Source of the DNA: Streptococcus bovimastitidis
GTDB taxonomy: Bacteria > Bacillota > Bacilli > Lactobacillales > Streptococcaceae
Direction: 5' to 3'
Length of the DNA stretch: 64,000 nucleotides
Assembly (NCBI RefSeq): GCF_001885095.1
Contig: NZ_LZDD01000001.1
Coordinates: 868,001-932,000, forward strand
Below the pieces are notes generated by a model, which saw only the letters and a program-made list of their open reading frames with translations, had not been told where the DNA came from and did no database searches. The translations under genes were made by a program, and so were the position numbers. Below are positions 1 to 8,278 of this stretch, in pieces (position 1 is the first letter of the stretch; each line of letters begins with the position of its first letter).

Positions 1-804
1 TACTGCCAAGAAATCGCCCGTTATCAAACAGAACGTTGGGTTGATTTTGCTGCCAATGAAAATAAAGATTCTGGTGGCTACGCTGCCGATCCATATAAAG
101 TGCATCCTTATATCCTCATGTCTTGGACAGGTCGCATGTCAGATGTCTATACCTTGATTCATGAAATTGGGCATTCAGGACAGTTTATCTTCTCAGATAA
201 TAATCAATCCTACTTCAACACTCACATGTCAACCTATTATGTTGAAGCACCTTCTACTTTCAACGAATTACTTCTTTCCGATTACTTGGAAAATCAATTT
301 GAAGACGCCCGTCAAAAACGCTTTGCCCTAGCTCATCGCTTAACAGATACCTACTTCCACAATTTCATTACCCATTTATTAGAAGCCGCTTTCCAGCGAA
401 AAGTATACCAGTTAATTGAAAATGGTGGAACATTTGGCGCGGAAAAATTAAACGAGTTTATGAAGGCTGTGCTAACAGAATTCTGGGGGGATGCTATTGA
501 AATTGATGATGATGCAGCCCTTACCTGGATGCGTCAAGCTCACTATTACATGGGCTTATATAGTTATACTTATTCTGCAGGGCTCGTTATCTCAACAGCT
601 GGCTATTTAAACCTAAAAAACAATCCAAATGGCGCACAAGAATGGCTTGAATTCTTGAAATCCGGTGGAAGCAAAACACCACTTGAAACAGCCCTTTTAA
701 TCAATGCCGATATTTCAACTGACAAGCCACTCCGTGATACCATTCAGTTCTTAAACCAAACCGTTGATCAAATTATCGACTACAGCAATCACATTGAAAA
801 ATAG
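1..804 (+). CDS. pepF: Oligoendopeptidase F (M3 family), 3' part
   Basis: The reading frame is already open at base 1 and gives the last 267 residues of a cytoplasmic M3-family zinc oligopeptidase, which cleaves short peptides brought in by peptide transporters. The zinc site is visible: HEIGH at 160-174 supplies two His ligands and the catalytic Glu, and the downstream VEAPSTFNE segment carries the third ligand Glu. The remaining alpha-helical part, including the tyrosine-rich stretch HYYMGLYSYTYSAG, is typical of PepF C-termini. The full protein is about 600 residues, so roughly 330 lie outside the window. The gene ends in a bidirectional hairpin shared with the convergent lipoprotein gene. 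Family assignment is firm; PepF versus another M3 paralogue such as PepB is a naming matter. Confidence 0.93.
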   Translation, partial: YCQEIARYQTERWVDFAANENKDSGGYAADPYKVHPYILMSWTGRMSDVYTLIHEIGHSGQFIFSDNNQSYFNTHMSTYYVEAPSTFNELLLSDYLENQFEDARQKRFALAHRLTDTYFHNFITHLLEAAFQRKVYQLIENGGTFGAEKLNEFMKAVLTEFWGDAIEIDDDAALTWMRQAHYYMGLYSYTYSAGLVISTAGYLNLKNNPNGAQEWLEFLKSGGSKTPLETALLINADISTDKPLRDTIQFLNQTVDQIIDYSNHIEK

Positions 805-810
805 AATCAA

Positions 811-845
811 AGAACCAAGGACACTGTCCCTGGTTCTATTTTTAT
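811..845. terminator. Bidirectional terminator, pepF / DUF4430 gene
   Basis: AGAACCA (811-817) pairs with TGGTTCT (831-837), and GGA/TCC extend the stem inside. T-rich DNA follows on the + side and the - strand copy serves the convergent gene. Confidence 0.75.
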
Positions 846-1216
846 TTGATTTTTTCCATATAGAAATAAATCTTATCACCCTTTTTGACTTTTAAAGCAT
901 TGGCAGCTTTCGTGGCTATTTTCCCATTTACCTTATAAAACCAATAAGTCTTTTCTTTTGGTTTTTGAGCATAACCATCAATAGCTATAATAAAACCATC
1001 TTTTTCCTTGACCTTGTAATTAGCTTTAAGGACATCCATTACCGTATCCCCTTTTTTGAAGCTAACCTTCTCATCGATTTTATTTGTATCCTCTTTAACA
1101 ATTAATCGCACAACTTTTTCTTCTTTAGTTGAGACTTTGTCAGAATTTTTTTCACTACAAGCCGATAAAGACACTAAACTAACGAAAATTAAAAACCATT
1201 TAAAATACTTTGTCAT
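842..1216 (-). CDS. DUF4430 (transcobalamin-like domain) lipoprotein
   Basis: This 124-residue protein has a lipoprotein signal peptide with lipobox LSAC (Cys about residue 20), so it should be anchored outside the membrane. After a short lysine-rich linker, residues about 55-124 form one DUF4430 domain (segments TVMDVLKANY, YWFYKVNGK, KVKKGDKIYF). In animal intrinsic factor and transcobalamin the related fold is the C-terminal cobalamin-contacting domain. The gene overlaps the upstream ECF S-component gene by 17 bases and has a good Shine-Dalgarno (GGAGGG, 1223-1228), so the two are translated together. A role as an extracellular ligand-capturing partner of the S-component is inference; the ligand is not shown by the sequence. 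Confidence 0.8.
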   Translation of the reverse strand: MTKYFKWFLIFVSLVSLSACSEKNSDKVSTKEEKVVRLIVKEDTNKIDEKVSFKKGDTVMDVLKANYKVKEKDGFIIAIDGYAQKPKEKTYWFYKVNGKIATKAANALKVKKGDKIYFYMEKIK

Positions 1217-1703
1217 TAAAAACCCTCCGAAAAATTGTTAATAAGATTGGATAAAAGAGAAAGGTTGAAATTGCGTGTAAACCATTAAAGACAGTACCTG
1301 CTAAAAGATAAGACCACCAAGGCATACTATATAGATAAGCAAAACAAGAATCAATGATCAAACCATAAAAGAATGCTAAAATAGCTGCAAAAAGTGACTG
1401 CATGACAATTTCTGGACCTTTAATTTTCTTTGTCAAAGGATAAAGTAAAAAACGCCAAATTGTCATAATCATAATAAATGCTGTTATTTGCCAGAAAACC
1501 CAAGGACCAAATCCTAATAGAAAAGAACTTAGTAAAATAGAGATAATCATGGCTAAAATAGCTTCATAATAACCCATCATTAAAGTTGTTAGTAAAAAAA
1601 GAGCTGAAATGGGTTGAATATTTGGCAAATGCGAAAACGTCATTCTGAGGACAAAAGCCAAAGCTGCTAAAATGGCAATTCGAGCCATTTGTTTTGAAGT
1701 CAT
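1200..1703 (-). CDS. ECF transporter S component (substrate-binding membrane subunit)
   Basis: This 167-residue protein is very hydrophobic with about five to six predicted membrane helices and has the look of an energy-coupling-factor S subunit: short N-terminus (MTSKQMARIAILAALAFVLR), a helix-rich body and a basic C-terminus. S components bind a vitamin or metal and use a shared EcfA-A'-T module, which is encoded elsewhere. Its partner here is the overlapping DUF4430 lipoprotein. The closest functional idea is a CbrT-like cobalamin or corrinoid transporter, but neither a cobalamin riboswitch nor B12 genes are seen next to it, so the substrate stays open. The start is set by AAAGG at 1712-1716. 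Confidence 0.75.
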   Translation of the reverse strand: MTSKQMARIAILAALAFVLRMTFSHLPNIQPISALFLLTTLMMGYYEAILAMIISILLSSFLLGFGPWVFWQITAFIMIMTIWRFLLYPLTKKIKGPEIVMQSLFAAILAFFYGLIIDSCFAYLYSMPWWSYLLAGTVFNGLHAISTFLFYPILLTIFRRVFNDKVF

Positions 1704-1740
1704 ATGCGAACCTTTCAGTGTTTTTTACTATTATGACAGA
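1704..1740 (-). promoter_or_regulatory. Promoter of the ECF S-component / DUF4430 operon
   Basis: An extended -10 reads TG-T-CATAAT on the - strand (-10 at 1730-1735), with no good -35. The untranslated leader would be about 20 bases and contains the Shine-Dalgarno. The rest of the intergenic DNA, 1741-1990, is AT-rich; besides a small dyad CAATTT-N6-AAATTG at 1946-1963 I see nothing in it, and no cobalamin riboswitch signature. Confidence 0.55.
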
Positions 1741-1994
1741 AAGACAGAAAAAATGCTAGATAAGGAAAGGATAAAAAACTGTTAATTAAAACTAAGATAA
1801 GAAAATTATCATTATTTTCTTATTTTAAATACGGTTAGAGGTAATTCAGCTATTAATAAAAAGAAACAATTTTTCTATATCACTTATCACAAAAAATTGA
1901 GTAAAGGTATAAGGACACTCCTAAGGAATTTTTCAGACATTTTCCCAATTTTAGCTTAAATTGTAAGATAATATAAGAATATAGTTAGGAAGTT

Positions 1995-2030
1995 TTGATT
2001 TTTTAAAGCAATTAAGGTACAATATCAATA
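1995..2030 (+). promoter_or_regulatory. Promoter abutting the GH25 gene start (leaderless candidate)
   Basis: TTGATT (1995-2000), a 17-base spacer and TACAAT (2018-2023) make a near-consensus promoter. Only seven bases separate the -10 box from the ATG at 2031, so transcription should begin at or within a base or two of the start codon. No Shine-Dalgarno is present between them. Confidence 0.7.
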
Positions 2031-2876
2031 ATGAGAAGAAGAATAAAACCGATAGTTGTGCTGGTTTTTTTTCTCTTATTTGCACTTTTATTAGTGATTG
2101 GCAAAACACATACAGACCAATTAAAGGAAACTGAGCTAAAACTCGCAAAATCAAATGTTCCAATCATTTCTAGCAAAGAAGAAACAAAAACATCAAGCAC
2201 TACAGACACCGAAGAATTTATCATAAATCCAATCGTCGATGTCTCAGGTTGGCAATTACCAAGAGATATTGATTATGATACCTTATCAAAAAACATTTCG
2301 GGCGCCATCGTCCGAGTATTTGGAGGGTCTCAAATCACTTCCAAAAATAATGCTGCCTACACAACTGGAATTGATAAATCATTCAAGACCCACATTAAAG
2401 AATTTCAGAAGCGTAAAATACCTGTTGCTGTTTATAGCTACGCCTTAGGCTCAAGTACTAAAGAAATGCGTGCCGAAGCAAGAGCCTTTTACAAAAATGC
2501 TTCTCCTTACAACCCAACCTATTATTGGATTGATGTCGAAGAAGCAACCATGAAAGATATGAATAAAGGAGTAACAGCCTTTCGAGAGGAATTGGAACGA
2601 TTAGGAGCTGAGAATATCGGACTTTATATTGGAACCTATTTTATGGCAGAACAAAATATTTCAACTAAAGGATTCGATGCTGTTTGGATTCCAACTTATG
2701 GAAGCGACTCTGGATATTATGAAGCTGCTCCTGATACAAAATTAGACTATGATTTACATCAATATACTTCTCAAGGCTATCTACCTGGCTTTGATAAACC
2801 ACTTGATTTAAACCAAATAGCTGTTAATAAAGATACAAAAAAGACCTATGAGAAACTTTTTGGAAAACAAAAATGA
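2031..2876 (+). CDS. Membrane-anchored GH25 muramidase-like protein
   Basis: This 281-residue protein begins with basic residues and one hydrophobic helix (about 6-24) that anchors it to the membrane with the rest outside. A linker of about 45 residues follows, then a glycoside hydrolase 25 domain (about 68-275). Recognisable pieces are the VDVSGWQ first strand with the catalytic-site Asp, AVYSYALGSS, YWIDVEE with the acidic pair on the fourth strand, and LHQYTSQGYLPGF with the closing PLDLN. GH25 enzymes cut the N-acetylmuramic acid to N-acetylglucosamine bond of peptidoglycan, so a role in wall turnover is likely. The next ATG lies far inside the domain, so the start at 2031 is secure although it lacks a ribosome binding site. 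Confidence 0.88.
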   Translation: MRRRIKPIVVLVFFLLFALLLVIGKTHTDQLKETELKLAKSNVPIISSKEETKTSSTTDTEEFIINPIVDVSGWQLPRDIDYDTLSKNISGAIVRVFGGSQITSKNNAAYTTGIDKSFKTHIKEFQKRKIPVAVYSYALGSSTKEMRAEARAFYKNASPYNPTYYWIDVEEATMKDMNKGVTAFREELERLGAENIGLYIGTYFMAEQNISTKGFDAVWIPTYGSDSGYYEAAPDTKLDYDLHQYTSQGYLPGFDKPLDLNQIAVNKDTKKTYEKLFGKQK

Positions 2877-2892
2877 CCTCAAGGTCTTTTTA
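2870..2892 (+). terminator. Short terminator overlapping the GH25 stop codon
   Basis: GACC-TCAA-GGTC (2875-2886) sits on the stop codon with A-rich DNA before it and five to six Ts after it. The stem is short, so termination may be incomplete. Confidence 0.5.
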
Positions 2893-2903
2893 AAATCATC
2901 TCC

Positions 2904-2933
2904 TTGACAGTTTATTAGAAAAAATATTATAAT
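2904..2933 (+). promoter_or_regulatory. Promoter of the thiamine-controlled thiT leader
   Basis: A consensus TTGACA (2904-2909), an 18-base spacer and a consensus TATAAT (2928-2933). The expected start of transcription, about 2940, lies just ahead of the TPP riboswitch. Confidence 0.85.
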
Positions 2934-2951
2934 TAGAAAAAATAATATATG

Positions 2952-3033
2952 TCACAAAGGAGTGCTTTAGCTGAGATCGCATTTGCGAAATCCTGACAAC
3001 CTGATCTTGTTAGTACAAGCGTAGGGATTGTGA
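2952..3033 (+). ncRNA. TPP riboswitch (THI element)
   Basis: The conserved TPP aptamer is present: closing helix P1 TCACAA (2952-2957) with TTGTGA (3028-3033), the GCTGAGA core (2969-2975), the CCTGA box and the terminal TTAGTACAAGCGTAGGGA segment. It binds thiamine pyrophosphate and reports on thiamine status. The next gene is the thiamine transporter subunit thiT, which fits. Confidence 0.96.
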
Positions 3034-3061
3034 ACTTGAACTCAATCAAAATGAATTCAGG

Positions 3062-3091
3062 CTCTTTTTGTGAAGAAAAAGGAGTTTTTTT
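3062..3091 (+). promoter_or_regulatory. Expression platform: hairpin holding the thiT Shine-Dalgarno, followed by a T tract
   Basis: CTCTTTTT (3062-3069) pairs with AAAAAGGAG (3076-3084), which contains the ribosome binding site of thiT, and seven Ts follow (3085-3091). The hairpin can therefore block translation and also has the shape of an intrinsic terminator. Which mode dominates cannot be told from sequence. Confidence 0.65.
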
Positions 3092-3655
3092 ATGTCTCAA
3101 AATAAACAGATTAAGTATTTAGTCGAAGCCGCAATTTTCGCTGCTCTAGCTATGGTACTATCATTCATTCCTGATTTTGCCTCATGGTTTACCCCATCAT
3201 TTGGCGCAATTCCACTTGTTTTATTTAGTCTTCGTCGTGGTCTAAAATATGGACTTCTTGCTGGACTCATTTGGGGACTTCTTCATTTCGTACTTGGTAA
3301 AGTATACTATCTCAGCATGTCTCAAGTCTTAATCGAATACATTATTGCTTTTATTGCTATGGGCTTAGCTGGATTGTTTTCTGTTCAAGTTAAAGATGCC
3401 ATTGAACAAAATAATTCTAAAAAGGCCATCAGCTTTGCTTTACTAGGTGCAATCTTCGCCGTAACTGTTCGTTACATCTTCCACTTCATAGCTGGCGTTA
3501 TTTTCTGGGCTTCTTATGCTCCTAAAGGAATGTCAGCCGTTTGGTATTCATTTACCGTAAACGGAACAGCCGGATTACTAACCTTAATTTTCGTAGTTAT
3601 CGCAATCTTTATTTTAATGCAAACTCAAAAACAATTTTTCGCACCTAAAGATTAA
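3092..3655 (+). CDS. thiT: Thiamine ECF transporter S component ThiT
   Basis: This 187-residue, six-helix membrane protein is the thiamine-binding S subunit of an energy-coupling-factor transporter. The ThiT signatures SFGAIPLVLFSLRRG (loop and helix near the thiamine site), YYLSMSQVLIEY and FAGVIFWASYAP-type aromatic stretches (here IAGVIFWASYAPKG) are visible; these supply the aromatic cage and acidic residue for thiamine. Length equals the family norm. It is the sole gene behind a TPP riboswitch and is followed by its own terminator, so it is a single-gene thiamine regulon. It must borrow the EcfA-A'-T module encoded elsewhere. Confidence 0.95.
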   Translation: MSQNKQIKYLVEAAIFAALAMVLSFIPDFASWFTPSFGAIPLVLFSLRRGLKYGLLAGLIWGLLHFVLGKVYYLSMSQVLIEYIIAFIAMGLAGLFSVQVKDAIEQNNSKKAISFALLGAIFAVTVRYIFHFIAGVIFWASYAPKGMSAVWYSFTVNGTAGLLTLIFVVIAIFILMQTQKQFFAPKD

Positions 3656-3681
3656 ACTAATCAAGCTCTTAACCCTATACA

Positions 3682-3717
3682 AAAAAAGTGGTATAATAAT
3701 TTTTATACCATTTTTTT
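3682..3717 (+). terminator. thiT terminator
   Basis: TGGTATAA (3689-3696) pairs with TTATACCA (3703-3710), followed by seven Ts and preceded by seven As. Confidence 0.8.
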
Positions 3718-3737
3718 ATTTTTTAAAGGAAGACTAT

Positions 3738-4211
3738 ATGGCGAAAAAGAATAAACTAAAAAAAACCTTAGTTGAACAAATTTTAGATAAGGCCAATATC
3801 AGTTATCAAAGCTTAGCTTTAAATGCCCTTAAGAACGAACTCCCAGATGATATTCAAAAAGAGGATATCTATAAAACTTTGGCTTTATCAGGAGATAAAA
3901 CCGGACCAGTCATTGGAATTCTCCCGCTTACTGAGCATTTATCAGAAAGGAAATTAGCAAAAGTATCTGGCAATAAGAAAGTGAGCATGATTCCCCAAAA
4001 AGACCTTCAAAAAATAACAGGTTATATTCATGGTGCCAACAACCCTGTCGGAATACATCAAAAACACTCCTTTCCAATTTACATTGATAAGATTGCTTTG
4101 GAAAAAGGAAGTCTCATTGTTTCTGCAGGCGAGCTCGGTCGTTCCATAAAAATTAATAGTCAAGAATTAGCCAATTTTGTGGAAGCAGAATTTGCTGAAA
4201 TTAAGGAGTAA
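3738..4211 (+). CDS. ybaK: YbaK/EbsC-type aminoacyl-tRNA deacylase
   Basis: This 157-residue protein is a stand-alone editing domain that hydrolyses Cys-tRNA(Pro), or a closely related mischarged tRNA, in the cytoplasm. The fold markers are the KTLAL strand, the catalytic-site lysine context (KVSMIP.K), the GYIHGANNPVGIH segment that shapes the pocket, and the end motif VSAGELGRSIKI. Length is normal. In streptococci and enterococci the family is often called EbsC. The Shine-Dalgarno is AAAGGA at 3725-3730. The next gene starts two bases after its stop, so the pair are co-transcribed. Whether the true substrate is Cys-tRNA(Pro) or another prolyl-tRNA error is family inference. Confidence 0.88.
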   Translation: MAKKNKLKKTLVEQILDKANISYQSLALNALKNELPDDIQKEDIYKTLALSGDKTGPVIGILPLTEHLSERKLAKVSGNKKVSMIPQKDLQKITGYIHGANNPVGIHQKHSFPIYIDKIALEKGSLIVSAGELGRSIKINSQELANFVEAEFAEIKE

Positions 4212-4213
4212 TT

Positions 4214-4579
4214 ATGAAATTTTTAGGTAATCTTATTTGGTTCCTCTTCTCAGGCCTATGGGCATGGCTAGCATGGTCACTTTTAGGTGTCCTTCTTTGC
4301 ATCACAATCGTCTTTCTTCCCTTAGGGCTTCAATGTTTTAAAATTGGCAACTTCGGCCTCTTCCCATTTGGAAAAGACATTGAAATTGGTCAATCGTCAA
4401 CAAGTCTCCTCTTCAATATCATTTGGATTATCCTCTTTGGCTGGTCATTAGCTGCTATGCACTTAACCTCAGCCATTGCCTTATGCCTTACAATTGTCGG
4501 CATCCCTTTTGCCATTCAATCATTAAAACTCGCAAAACTAAGCCTCTTCCCATTTGGGGCAAGAATCATATCAGTATAA
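4214..4579 (+). CDS. yccF: YccF-domain inner membrane protein
   Basis: This 121-residue protein has an internal duplication: two units each made of a membrane helix pair followed by a conserved LFPFG turn (FGLFPFGKDI and LSLFPFGARI). That is the diagnostic layout of the YccF family, whose function is unknown. It starts on a strong AAGGAG site two bases after ybaK and is followed closely by the phosphatase gene, whose Shine-Dalgarno overlaps its stop, so the three genes look like one operon. Confidence 0.85.
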   Translation: MKFLGNLIWFLFSGLWAWLAWSLLGVLLCITIVFLPLGLQCFKIGNFGLFPFGKDIEIGQSSTSLLFNIIWIILFGWSLAAMHLTSAIALCLTIVGIPFAIQSLKLAKLSLFPFGARIISV

Positions 4580-4592
4580 AGGAATTTTTGCA

Positions 4593-5225
4593 ATGAAATT
4601 TTATTTTGTTCGCCACGGGAAAACCGAATGGAATTTGGAAGGACGCTTCCAAGGAGCTTCGGGTGACTCGCCACTCTTAGAAGAATCTTATCAGGAAATT
4701 GAAGCTTTAGGCCATTTCTTGAAAAATATTCCTTTGGATACCATCTATTCCAGTGATTTGATGCGTGCCCAAAAAACAGCTCAACTCTTAGCTGACGCTG
4801 CTGAACTTGACTTAGACATTAACTATAGCCAAGACCTGAGAGAATGGCAATTGGGCAAATTAGAAGGTGCAAAAATTGCCACTATGACTGCCATTTATCC
4901 CAGCCAGATGTCAGCTTTTCAACATAATTTGGCAAAGTTTAACGACCGTCAATTTGAAGCCGAATCGATTTATCAAACAACCACTCGTGTGAAAAACTTT
5001 ATTAAAACCTTTGCAGATAAAAAGGTTGAACATGTCTTAATTGTTGGTCATGGAGCTAACTTAACGGCATCAATCCGTTCATTACTAGGCTATGAACCAG
5101 CTTTACTTAGAGCACAAGGTGGTCTAAAAAATCTAAGCTTAACAGTCTTAGAAACAGAGGATTTTGAAAATTTCAACTGCCTCCTCTGGAACGACAAATC
5201 CTACTTAGACGATAAAATTCACTAA
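4593..5225 (+). CDS. Histidine phosphatase (phosphoglycerate mutase-like)
   Basis: This 210-residue cytoplasmic protein belongs to the histidine phosphatase superfamily. FVRHGKTEWN near the N-terminus carries the catalytic His and Arg, and VGHGAN (about residues 150-155) the second active-site His. The start at 4593 is preferred over an in-frame ATG 39 bases upstream because AAAGGA (4578-4583) is correctly placed for it and the RHG motif is normally within the first ten residues. The length (about 210) fits the YhfR/GpmB-like phosphatase group rather than a glycolytic mutase. The substrate is not evident. Confidence 0.87.
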   Translation: MKFYFVRHGKTEWNLEGRFQGASGDSPLLEESYQEIEALGHFLKNIPLDTIYSSDLMRAQKTAQLLADAAELDLDINYSQDLREWQLGKLEGAKIATMTAIYPSQMSAFQHNLAKFNDRQFEAESIYQTTTRVKNFIKTFADKKVEHVLIVGHGANLTASIRSLLGYEPALLRAQGGLKNLSLTVLETEDFENFNCLLWNDKSYLDDKIH

Positions 5226-5230
5226 TAGAC

Positions 5231-5265
5231 AAAAAAGAGAGTTGCAAAGCAACTCTCTTTTTTAT
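5231..5265. terminator. Strong bidirectional terminator
   Basis: A perfect 15-base-pair stem: AAAAAAGAGAGTTGC (5231-5245) against GCAACTCTCTTTTTT (5249-5263) with loop AAA. It serves the phosphatase gene and the convergent HAD gene, whose stop codon lies inside it. Confidence 0.93.
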
Positions 5266-6164
5266 TTAGCATATTTCAAACGAAGAACTTTTTCCTGACT
5301 CTTAGTCAAACGTAATAACATCACTACTTTATCAATGCTTATATTGCTTTCAAGCAGACGCTCTGCCGCAATCATTAAACCATTGTTCAGACCCATTTCT
5401 AAAATAGGGTTTTTCTTATCATTGATATCAAAGATAAATTTATTATCAGGTAAATCAAAGAGAACTTTAACTGCTCCAAAGAGTTGCTCAAAGTTATCAA
5501 TAGCAACATCATAAACTGGCTTAGTTCCCGATTTTAAGCTTCTGCCACGATGGTTAAACCACATGGAATGCCAGCCCCCATGAAAAGCCCCCATAATATC
5601 ATTGTCGTAAGAATCGCCAACATATAGTGTTGTTTGCGGATTCATGCCAAACTGCTCAGCAGCCAGATTAAAGATTTCTTTTTCAGGTTTTTGGAAACCG
5701 GTCGCCTGACTGACGATTACACACTTAGGATCCACGTAGTCGTAAAGTCCTAATTTTTTCACTTTTTTCAATTGGTGTTCCGTCGGACCATTGGTGATGA
5801 TCCCCATGGGTACACCCTTAGATTTCAAGAAATCTAAAGTCATTCGCATTTCGTCTAGCATTGTTATATTTTCAAGTTCTTTTTCGTAGACTTCTTGGAA
5901 ATAAGTCCCAGTTTCCTGGTCAATCTCTGGGTAATCAAATTCCAAAAGCGTTTCACGACATCGCCAGAACCGGAAATAATCAGTTGTCCATTCACCGGCC
6001 ATTACTCTTGGAAAGCCGGTATCTGAATAATGGCGAAAGCGAATATAAGCTTTATTAATCATAGCCATATTAAAGTCTGGGAAGCATTTTTCCATCGCAA
6101 TGCGATAGGGTGCTTGCTGGTCATAGATAGTATCATCAACGTCAAAAACAATGGCTGTAATCAT
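5262..6164 (-). CDS. HAD superfamily hydrolase (class IA) with C-terminal extension
   Basis: This 300-residue protein has the four HAD motifs: VFDVDDTIYD (nucleophile and acid Asp), ITNGP (motif II), the lysine of FQKPEKEIF (motif III) and VGDSYDNDI (motif IV), with a helical class-I cap between the first two. The last 60 residues after VLFDLPDNK are an extra tail not needed for the HAD core. The start at 6164 places the DVDDT motif at the usual distance; a second ATG 18 bases upstream has no ribosome site, and the one used has only a weak AGAAAAGAGA. The substrate is unknown; related enzymes dephosphorylate nucleotides or sugar phosphates. Confidence 0.88.
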   Translation of the reverse strand: MITAIVFDVDDTIYDQQAPYRIAMEKCFPDFNMAMINKAYIRFRHYSDTGFPRVMAGEWTTDYFRFWRCRETLLEFDYPEIDQETGTYFQEVYEKELENITMLDEMRMTLDFLKSKGVPMGIITNGPTEHQLKKVKKLGLYDYVDPKCVIVSQATGFQKPEKEIFNLAAEQFGMNPQTTLYVGDSYDNDIMGAFHGGWHSMWFNHRGRSLKSGTKPVYDVAIDNFEQLFGAVKVLFDLPDNKFIFDINDKKNPILEMGLNNGLMIAAERLLESNISIDKVVMLLRLTKSQEKVLRLKYAK

Positions 6165-6291
6165 GAGTCTCTTTTCTTTCATTTGTAATGTCTGTCATAT
6201 TATACTATTTTCTCTCATTCATTTCAAATAGTGAAATAGTTTAATCTCCTTCTAAGGCATTGATTCCAAGGAAAAATAGGGTGTATTCTAG

Positions 6292-7833
<1,542 letters not shown>

Positions 7834-7841
7834 AAAAAGAG

Positions 7842-7870
7842 AGCCACTAATAGAAATTAGTGGCTTTTTT
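7842..7870. terminator. lysS terminator (bidirectional)
   Basis: AGCCACTAAT (7842-7851), loop AGAA, ATTAGTGGCT (7856-7865), then Ts. A-rich DNA on the other side lets it work for the convergent small gene too. Confidence 0.9.
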
Positions 7871-7876
7871 GCTGGC

Positions 7877-8155
7877 TTATAAATTTTCAACATATTCTTT
7901 GGCCGATTTCAAATCCATTCCAGTATGATCCCTTAAGATTTTGATGGCTTTAATCAGTTGACCAGACTCTTTGAGCATCATCAGTTTTGCTTTGAGTTCA
8001 TCTGAGATTTCGGCAGCTTTTACAGGTTCATTTTCATTTGGAAAGGCAGCACCCGGTATCATTTCTTCTTGTTCTTTAATACGTGTTTTCATAAAAAGAA
8101 TGACAAAAAGTAAAATTCCAATAACCACCGCTAAGAGCATTAATTTAAGTGACAT
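7877..8155 (-). CDS. Small membrane protein with an L7/L12-like C-terminal segment
   Basis: This 92-residue protein has one N-terminal membrane helix (about 4-22), an acidic linker, then a segment from about residue 50 to the end that resembles the C-terminal helix-turn-helix of ribosomal protein L7/L12: IKAIKILRDHTGMDLKSAKEYVE has the K-x-I-K-x-x-R-x-x-T-G-x-x-L-K-x-A-K-x-x-V pattern. In L7/L12 this face recruits translation GTPases. Automatic pipelines tend to call such proteins ribosomal L7/L12, which the membrane helix and small size contradict. It may tether a translation factor or another partner at the membrane; that is inference. The ribosome site is AGGAT just upstream. Confidence 0.7.
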   Translation of the reverse strand: MSLKLMLLAVVIGILLFVILFMKTRIKEQEEMIPGAAFPNENEPVKAAEISDELKAKLMMLKESGQLIKAIKILRDHTGMDLKSAKEYVENL

Positions 8156-8244
8156 AAGCTATCCTCCTACTGCCATTATATCCTTTATTGTCAGGCTTTT
8201 CAAATACTTATAGCAAGAGCAGCCCACATTTCTCTGTCTTCCTA

Positions 8245-8253
8245 TGCTATAAT
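8245..8253 (+). promoter_or_regulatory. Extended -10 promoter of the AlkZ-like gene
   Basis: TG-C-TATAAT (8245-8253). The transcript would start near 8260, leaving a short leader without a good Shine-Dalgarno before either candidate ATG. Confidence 0.6.
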
Positions 8254-8278
8254 GAATTATTAGATTTTCAAAAATATT

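Noticed and set aside
1704..2030. Possible cobalamin riboswitch ahead of the ECF/DUF4430 operon
   Set aside because: None of the conserved B12 riboswitch boxes is present, and the promoter lies only about 30 bases from the start codon, leaving no room.
7877..8155. Ribosomal protein L7/L12 gene
   Set aside because: Only the short C-terminal recognition segment is alike; the protein has a membrane helix and lacks the dimerisation and hinge parts.
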